7,223 nucleotides of DNA, from NCBI GenBank assembly GCA_033812735.1, contig JAPXTA010000190.1, forward strand, positions 1 to 7,223. Reading direction: 5' to 3'. This DNA is from JABFRJ01 sp033812735. Lineage in GTDB: Bacteria > Pseudomonadota > Alphaproteobacteria > Rhizobiales > Hyphomicrobiaceae. The notes beneath the pieces were generated by a model, which saw only the letters and a list, made by a program, of their open reading frames with translations, had not been told where the DNA came from and did no database searches. The number at the start of each line of letters is the position of its first letter. Within the stretch, counting starts at the first letter, position 1. A program made the position numbers and the translations under genes. Positions 5,280 through 7,223 of the stretch are shown here, piece by piece.

Positions 5280-6452
5280 TCAGACGGTCGCCATGTCATT
5301 CGATAGTTCGCGCACCAGCGCGTCGAGGACCATGCGGCCGTCGAGCGTGGCGCGGATGATGTCCGAAGCTGGTTGGTAGCTGAGCAATCCGAGCGATGTG
5401 AGCGAGCCGACAATCGCTTCGGACGGCCGGACGTTGGCGATCGCACCAAGGCGGGCGAGCGGCAGTCCCTCGACGAGACGCAGGCCCATAAGCAGCGCCT
5501 CATCCGCCATCTCGTCGCGTGAGAGCGTGGTCTCTTCGGTGAACCCGTGGCCTTGGCGCACGGCGAGATCGCGCCAGGCTTCCGGATGGCGCTCGCCAAT
5601 CGTCGCAACGCGCTTGCCATCGGTGGGAATGCGGCCGTGCGCACCCGGACCGATACCGGCGTAGGCATCATAACGCCAATAGGTCAGATTGTGCCGGCTC
5701 TCTTCACCGGGCCGCGCATAGTTGGATACCTCGTAAGCAGGCAAGCCCCGCGCCACCGTCATCTCCTCGGTCAGCGCATAGAAATCGCGTGCGAGATCGT
5801 CGTCGGGGAGGATCAGCTTGCCGGACCTATGAAGCGCGGCAAAGGGCGTCGCGGGTTCAATGGTCAGCTGATAGAGCGAGAGATGATCACCGGCCATCGC
5901 CAGCGCTTCGGTCAGTTCCGCGCGCCACGCGTCGAGTGTCTGCTGTGGCCGCGCATAAATCAGGTCGAACGAAAACCGGTTGAATGTGCGTCGTGCGATC
6001 TCGACCGCAGCCCGAGCCTCGGCAACGCTGTGAATGCGGCCTAAGCGCTGCAGCTGCGCATCGTCGAGTGATTGCACACCGAGCGAGACGCGGTTGACAC
6101 CGGCGGCTTTGAAACCGGCAAAGCGATCAGCTTCGACGCTGCCGGGATTGGCTTCGAGCGTGATCTCGGCGTTGGCGGCAACGGTCCAATGCTTGGCAAT
6201 CCGATCAATGATCGCCGCGGTGGTCGCGGGTTGCATCAGCGACGGCGTGCCACCACCAAAGAAAATCGACGTGACAGTGCGCCGTCCCACGCGGCGCGCG
6301 ACCTCGTCGATTTCCCTGAGATAAGCAGCGAGAAAAGAAGCCTCGTCCCAACCAGCATGACGGACGTGCGAGTTGAAGTCACAGTACGGACATTTGGCGG
6401 CGCAGAACGGCCAATGCACGTAAACGCCGAAACTCGTATCAATGCCGGCCAA
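5280..6452 (-). CDS. hemW: Radical SAM heme chaperone HemW
   Basis: Radical-SAM protein of 390 residues related to coproporphyrinogen III dehydrogenase (HemN). HemW is known to bind heme and deliver it to membrane proteins, and does not replace HemN. The N-terminus has GVYVHWPFCAAKCPYCDFNSH, with the CxxxCxxC cluster ligands Cys17, Cys21 and Cys24. CPYCDFNS is the HemW form, unlike the CxxxCxxCxC of HemN. SAM-site features follow: FFGGGTPSL (64-72), EANPG (100-104), GVNRVSLGVQS (118-128) and FDLIYARPQQT (162-172). The C-terminal region has YEVSNYA (240-246), HNLTYWRYDAYAGIGPGAHG (254-273) and a small winged-helix-like end, DGRMVLDALVREL. The length fits the family. The start is a TTG at 6452 that overlaps rdgB by 14 bp; no ATG or GTG is in frame just upstream, and GGGG provides a weak ribosome binding site. 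It is probably coupled to rdgB translation. Confidence 0.95.
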   Translation of the reverse strand: MAGIDTSFGVYVHWPFCAAKCPYCDFNSHVRHAGWDEASFLAAYLREIDEVARRVGRRTVTSIFFGGGTPSLMQPATTAAIIDRIAKHWTVAANAEITLEANPGSVEADRFAGFKAAGVNRVSLGVQSLDDAQLQRLGRIHSVAEARAAVEIARRTFNRFSFDLIYARPQQTLDAWRAELTEALAMAGDHLSLYQLTIEPATPFAALHRSGKLILPDDDLARDFYALTEEMTVARGLPAYEVSNYARPGEESRHNLTYWRYDAYAGIGPGAHGRIPTDGKRVATIGERHPEAWRDLAVRQGHGFTEETTLSRDEMADEALLMGLRLVEGLPLARLGAIANVRPSEAIVGSLTSLGLLSYQPASDIIRATLDGRMVLDALVRELSNDMATV

Positions 6453-7077
6453 GACGGGCCCCGGAAAAATTGGCCGCGACGAACAAGGCGAAGGCGCGGG
6501 CGCGATGTGACGTCGAGTGCTTTTGTGCAGGCTCGATCTCGCCGTAGGTCAGCGTGTCGCCGTCAGGCACGAACATCGGATCGTAGCCGAAACCGCGATT
6601 GCCGCGCGGCGGCCAGACGAGATGGCCAAACACTTTGCCCTCGAAGATATCGACATGCCCGTCAGGCCAGCCGAGCGCCAGCGCGCAAGTGAAATTCGCG
6701 CGCGGCGGAGTGGCACGCGCCCATGCGCCCTTGGCGGCCAGTTCGTCGTGCACCCTTTGCATCGCGAACGCGAAGTCCTTCGAAGGCCCCGCCCAGCGCG
6801 CCGAGTAGATGCCGGGGTCGCCGCCGAGATCGTGCACCTCGAGGCCCGAGTCGTCGGAGAGTGCGGGCAACCCCGTCGCACGCGCGGAATGCAATGCCTT
6901 GAGCACGGCATTGCCCGCAAACGTCGCCTCCGTCTCCTCGGGCTCGCTGACGCCGAGCGACCCGGCGGACGCCGTTTCAAGCCCGAAGGGACGCACGAGA
7001 TCGTCGATCTCGACAAGCTTGCCCTTGTTGTGGCTCGCGACGACGAGTTTCGTTCCGGCCGTAAGCTTGCGTTGCAT
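6439..7077 (-). CDS. rdgB: XTP/dITP pyrophosphatase (non-canonical purine NTP hydrolase)
   Basis: Ham1/RdgB family, cytosolic, 212 residues. It hydrolyses XTP, ITP and dITP to monophosphate and pyrophosphate, keeping deaminated purines out of nucleic acids. Landmarks in order: nucleotide-binding SHNKGK (15-20), EPEETEATFAGNA (45-57), the metal-binding and catalytic SDDSGLEV (74-81), PGIYSARWAG (88-97), RGFGYDPMF (161-169) with the F-G-Y-D specificity stretch, and HSTSHRARA (187-195). The length matches the family. I place the start at ATG 7077, because MQRKLTAGTKLVVASHN aligns best with usual N-termini; an in-frame ATG at 7092 would add five basic residues. Neither has a strong ribosome binding site. 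The frame stays open upstream to the window edge, but without a start codon and without family-like sequence. It is followed by hemW with a 14-bp overlap, a pairing common in alphaproteobacteria, often with rph upstream. Confidence 0.96.
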   Translation of the reverse strand: MQRKLTAGTKLVVASHNKGKLVEIDDLVRPFGLETASAGSLGVSEPEETEATFAGNAVLKALHSARATGLPALSDDSGLEVHDLGGDPGIYSARWAGPSKDFAFAMQRVHDELAAKGAWARATPPRANFTCALALGWPDGHVDIFEGKVFGHLVWPPRGNRGFGYDPMFVPDGDTLTYGEIEPAQKHSTSHRARAFALFVAANFSGARLGRH

Positions 7078-7121
7078 GATCCGTCTTCGCATGCGGTGAT
7101 GTCGACAATGGGCGCGGGCCT

Positions 7122-7137
7122 CGCTGCAAAAGCAGCA
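7122..7137 (-). other. Small hairpin in the rdgB leader
   Basis: Minus-strand GCTGC-TTTT-GCAGC gives a 5-bp stem with a 4-nt loop, extendable by a U.G pair. It begins directly after the larger hairpin at 7138-7180 and about 30 nt before the first rdgB ATG. Alone it would be weak; next to the large stem it may be part of one leader or terminator structure. Confidence 0.4.
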
Positions 7138-7180
7138 ACGCCGCCCGTTGCGCGCTCCTATCGCACAAAACGGACGGCGT
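7138..7180 (-). terminator. Strong bulged hairpin upstream of rdgB (terminator or leader structure)
   Basis: In minus-strand RNA ACGCCGTCCGTT pairs with AACGGGCGGCGT (12 bp, one U.G). After a two-base UU bulge, GTGCG pairs with CGCGC (5 bp, one U.G), closing a 7-nt loop AUAGGAG. On the plus strand the two wobbles become C-A mismatches, so the structure favours minus-strand RNA. A TGA at 7182-7184 lies just before it, which would suit a terminator for an upstream gene. No U-run follows immediately, however, so a 5' leader element of rdgB is also possible. Confidence 0.5.
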
Positions 7181-7223
7181 GTCAGATTTTCGGGCCAAGG
7201 CGGCTCAATTGCGAACGTCGGCC

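Noticed and set aside
7182..7223. Possible 3' end of an upstream minus-strand gene (perhaps rph), ending at the TGA at 7182-7184
   Set aside because: Only 13 codons would be visible (ending SRLGPKI) and they do not match any C-terminus I recognise. A second frame also stops at 7205-7207, so the frame cannot be chosen.

Overview
The window (7223 bp, GC-rich throughout) looks like core chromosome of an alphaproteobacterium, most likely Hyphomicrobiales (Rhizobiales). This is judged from recalled protein wording: GuaA with a TTMFHPEVVHTPDG-type glutaminase end, a dihydroorotase with DTQVHFREPG instead of DxHxH, and an rdgB-hemW pair. No search was run, so the lineage is an inference. I see no phage, transposon, CRISPR, rRNA or tRNA signal and no defence or biosynthetic cluster.

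Layout. At the left edge is guaA (GMP synthase) on the minus strand, with its 3' end cut by the window; 478 residues are visible. It is divergent from a plus-strand gene (1606-2355) for a membrane-anchored Pro/Ala/Thr-rich protein of unknown function. A short gap follows, holding four tandem copies of a 7-bp unit that run into a perfect 18-bp palindrome. Then comes a dihydroorotase-family gene (2452-3780), followed after 43 nt by a small uncharacterised gene (3824-4258), probably in the same transcript. These two converge on a minus-strand gene for a CPBP-family intramembrane protease-like protein (4314-5102).

The right third is the minus-strand pair rdgB (6439-7077, nucleotide-pool sanitation) and hemW (5280-6452, radical-SAM heme chaperone). 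They overlap by 14 bp and are almost certainly co-transcribed. Upstream of rdgB is a strong bulged hairpin (7138-7180) that pairs fully only in minus-strand RNA, then a second small hairpin. They could terminate an upstream gene or form the rdgB leader.

Three genes touch nucleotide metabolism: guaA in GMP synthesis, the dihydroorotase in pyrimidine synthesis or a related cyclic-amide reaction, and rdgB in removal of ITP/XTP. They lie in separate transcription units, so joint regulation is not shown. I did not find a convincing undescribed system. The points most worth checking are the altered metal motif of the dihydroorotase, the repeat and palindrome block before it, the conserved-looking small protein after it, the rdgB leader hairpin, and a short hemW-like echo just past the CPBP stop codon.
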